This document shows positions 20,949 through 22,477 of a stretch of 22,477 nucleotides of DNA, piece by piece. How positions within the stretch are numbered: the first letter of the stretch is position 1; each line of letters begins with the position of its first letter. The stretch is from JANYIP01 sp031394045 (GTDB lineage Bacteria > Actinomycetota > Actinomycetes > Prado026): assembly GCA_031394045.1 (NCBI GenBank), contig JANMWN010000173.1, positions 1 to 22,477 on the forward strand. Reading direction: 5' to 3'. Below the pieces are notes generated by a model that was given only the letters and a program-made list of their open reading frames with translations, did no database searches and had not been told where the DNA came from. The translations under genes were made by a program, and so were the position numbers.

Positions 20949-22315
20949 GACCCGTCCCCCCTGCCAGGGAGCACGATCGCCGGCTGGGCGTCGGCGCAGG
21001 CTCGGCCGGCGGCGTGCCGGGCGACCTCGCCGGGGAACGCGAGGAGCAGCGAGCGGACCAGGCGTACGACACCGTCGGGGTGGTGGCAGGCCCCGCGGCC
21101 CTCGACCATGCCGGCCCAGCGACGGAGCTGGTCGGGCGCGCTCATCGACGTGGCATCGCCCCCGCCGTACGCCAGGGCGCGCGAGGCCTGGGCGAGAGCA
21201 GGCAGCCCGTTCAGGCACGGCCCGCACTGGCCGACCCGCTCGTCGGCCAGCCACGCGGCCAGGCGGGCGGTCTCGTGCACCGGGCAGGCCCCCGCCGGCA
21301 GCACGACGAGCATGCCCACGCCTGGGTCGGCACCGGCTGGAAGCAGCCCGGCCCGGGAGTACGCGAGGTCGAGACGGTCCGCCGGCAGCCAGGAGCCTGC
21401 ATAGCCACCCACGAGCAGGGCCGTGGGCGTACCCGCGAAGCCACCTGAGGCCGTCACGAGGTCCCCGAGGGCAGTCCCGACGGGTGCCTCGACCACACCG
21501 GGTACGGCCACGGCACCGACCACCGTGACCAGCATCGTCCCGGGCTCGGCCTGGGTGCCCGCGGAGCGGAACCACGGCGTACCCCGGCGTACGAGAAGCG
21601 CGAAGTGCGCGAACGTCTCGGCGTTGGAGAGCAGGGTGGGCTTGCCGCCGACGCCCTTCCTGGCGATCAGCGGGGGAGCGGTGATCGGCCGGGCGTCGCG
21701 GCCGGACAGGTGCGCGACGACCGCGGTCGACTCGCCGCCGACGTAGCGGGGGGGACCCTCGACCACCCGGAACGACGGCCCGGGCAGCCCTGCCGCGCGG
21801 CGTTCGGCCAGCGCGGCCTCGACGGCGCGAAGCACGGCCGGGCGCCCCCGGTGCAGCCAGACCACCGCCTCCTTGGCACCGACAGCGTGGGCCGCCAGCA
21901 CCGCGCCGTCCAGGACCAGGTGCGGTGCGCGGGTGATCAGGACGGCATCCTTGCGCGAGGCCGGCTCGCTCTCGGCGGCGTTGACCACCAGGACCGGTCG
22001 GCGCAGGGCCGAGCCGGCGTCGCGTACCGTCCGCAGCTTGGTCCCGAGCGGGAAGCCCGCGCCCCCGCGACCGAGCAGCCCGGAGGCCTCGACCACCTCG
22101 ACGAGGTCGGCGCCGCCGAGCGGCAGGGCACCGTGCAGCGCGACGTGCTCGGCCAAGGTCAGGGCCACGCCGTCCGCACGTAGGCCGCGGAGCAGCCGCG
22201 CGGCGCCCTCGGCCGGCTGGGTCTGGTCGCGTCGCTCGACCTCGCGGGCACCGGCCTCGGCCTGCGGCACGTCGGCGGTACCGAGCTCGGCCTGCGTCAG
22301 CTCACCGGCGGTCAC
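20939..22315 (-). CDS. NuoF-like FMN/Fe-S oxidoreductase subunit with SLBB domain
   Basis: A 458-residue protein homologous to the NADH-binding subunit of complex I. The FMN/NAD segment is GLLGRGGAGFPLGTK (79-93), followed by VVNAAESEPASRKD (110-123) and PHLVLDG, mirroring NuoF. The nucleotide loop reads YVGGEST where NuoF has a CGEE-type sequence. An SLBB domain covers about 262-312 (VVGAVAVPGVVEAP, LLVGGYAGSWLP). The C-terminal cluster region has Cys344 (GACPVHETA), Cys364 and Cys367 (QCGPCLNGLP), and Cys410 (RGACHHPDG). The usual first cysteine of the NuoF SCGxCxPC motif is replaced by Val361. GTG 22315 overlaps the stop of the upstream membrane gene (GTGA). The first 45 residues are Ala/Gln-rich and not conserved-looking. 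It is not part of a complex I operon; it probably passes electrons between ferredoxin and the membrane partner. Confidence 0.85.
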   Translation of the reverse strand: MTAGELTQAELGTADVPQAEAGAREVERRDQTQPAEGAARLLRGLRADGVALTLAEHVALHGALPLGGADLVEVVEASGLLGRGGAGFPLGTKLRTVRDAGSALRRPVLVVNAAESEPASRKDAVLITRAPHLVLDGAVLAAHAVGAKEAVVWLHRGRPAVLRAVEAALAERRAAGLPGPSFRVVEGPPRYVGGESTAVVAHLSGRDARPITAPPLIARKGVGGKPTLLSNAETFAHFALLVRRGTPWFRSAGTQAEPGTMLVTVVGAVAVPGVVEAPVGTALGDLVTASGGFAGTPTALLVGGYAGSWLPADRLDLAYSRAGLLPAGADPGVGMLVVLPAGACPVHETARLAAWLADERVGQCGPCLNGLPALAQASRALAYGGGDATSMSAPDQLRRWAGMVEGRGACHHPDGVVRLVRSLLLAFPGEVARHAAGRACADAQPAIVLPGRGDGSWR

Positions 22316-22477
22316 GGTGCGCCGCCCTGGGCGGCGGCCGGCGCGTTCGTGGAGGACGACGGCGGGGGAGGAGTGCCGGCCTTCTTGGCCCAGCCGGCGG
22401 CCATCGGCCCGTTCCAGGCCCACACGACGACCAGGAGCGAGGCGACGGGCAGTGCGGCCAGGCCGACCAACCGGCCC
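22312..22477 (-). CDS. Membrane protein C-terminus (5' end outside window), possible ferric-reductase-like subunit
   Basis: Only the last 54 residues are present, read on the minus strand from the right edge to the TGA at 22312-22314. They show one hydrophobic helix (LVGLAALPVASLLVVVWAW), then NGPMAAGWAKKAGTPP and a Pro/Ser/Ala-rich tail. The stop overlaps the GTG of the NuoF-like gene. A helix followed by GPxxxGWAxKAGTP fits the end of ferric-reductase-like transmembrane proteins that sit beside NuoF-like and ferredoxin genes in actinobacteria. That name is from memory of the arrangement, and too little sequence is present to prove it. Confidence 0.55.
   Translation of the reverse strand, partial: GRLVGLAALPVASLLVVVWAWNGPMAAGWAKKAGTPPPPSSSTNAPAAAQGGAP

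Overview
This is a GC-rich window from an actinobacterium. Three markers say so: the C-terminus of MshC (mycothiol synthesis), a forked proteasomal ATPase (ARC/Mpa) and the depupylase Dop. The exact genus cannot be read from the sequence. The window is almost entirely coding. There are no tRNAs, rRNAs, CRISPR arrays, insertion sequences or phage genes, and no gene-free stretch over about 300 bases. The longest gaps are 133 bp before arc and 88 bp between the sigma factor gene and dop.

Layout: (1) 1-2280: the mshC end (+), then a PAC2-family gene and an alpha/beta hydrolase gene (both -). (2) 2314-6586: metH (+) overlapping a HAD phosphatase gene (+). A 15-bp tandem repeat sits exactly on the metH stop/HAD start. 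(3) 6573-10859 (-): a RecB/Cas4-like Fe-S nuclease, then a MacB/FtsX-type ABC exporter (ATPase plus two-module permease). (4) 10935-15352 (+): an M50 site-2-type protease with a CBS region, the tRNA m1A58 methyltransferase TrmI, an unknown putative lipoprotein, and the proteasomal ATPase. (5) 15365-19050 (-): a tightly overlapping five-gene unit made of an ECF-like sigma factor, a membrane protein with an N-terminal zinc-finger anti-sigma motif, an ABC ATPase and two membrane proteins. (6) 19139-20653 (+): dop. (7) 20706-22477 (-): an electron-transfer cassette of a membrane protein (partial), a NuoF-like FMN/Fe-S protein and a single-cluster ferredoxin.

How the genes fit together: most of the + strand backbone (mshC, PAC2, metH, HAD, nuclease, M50, trmI, arc, dop) is the usual actinobacterial neighbourhood of the Pup-proteasome system. 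Here that locus is interrupted. The sigma/ABC unit lies between arc and dop, and the redox cassette lies where pup, prcB and prcA would normally follow dop. ARC keeps its proteasome-docking C-terminal tail, so a core particle is expected elsewhere in the genome.

The most unusual features are the regulator-transporter unit (anti-sigma motif fused to a six-helix membrane domain), the hairpin-forming repeat at the metH/HAD overlap, and a recurrent leaderless promoter pattern (TAnnnT ending 6-8 nt before the start codon) at seven transcription-unit heads. I found no clearly novel defence or mobile system.
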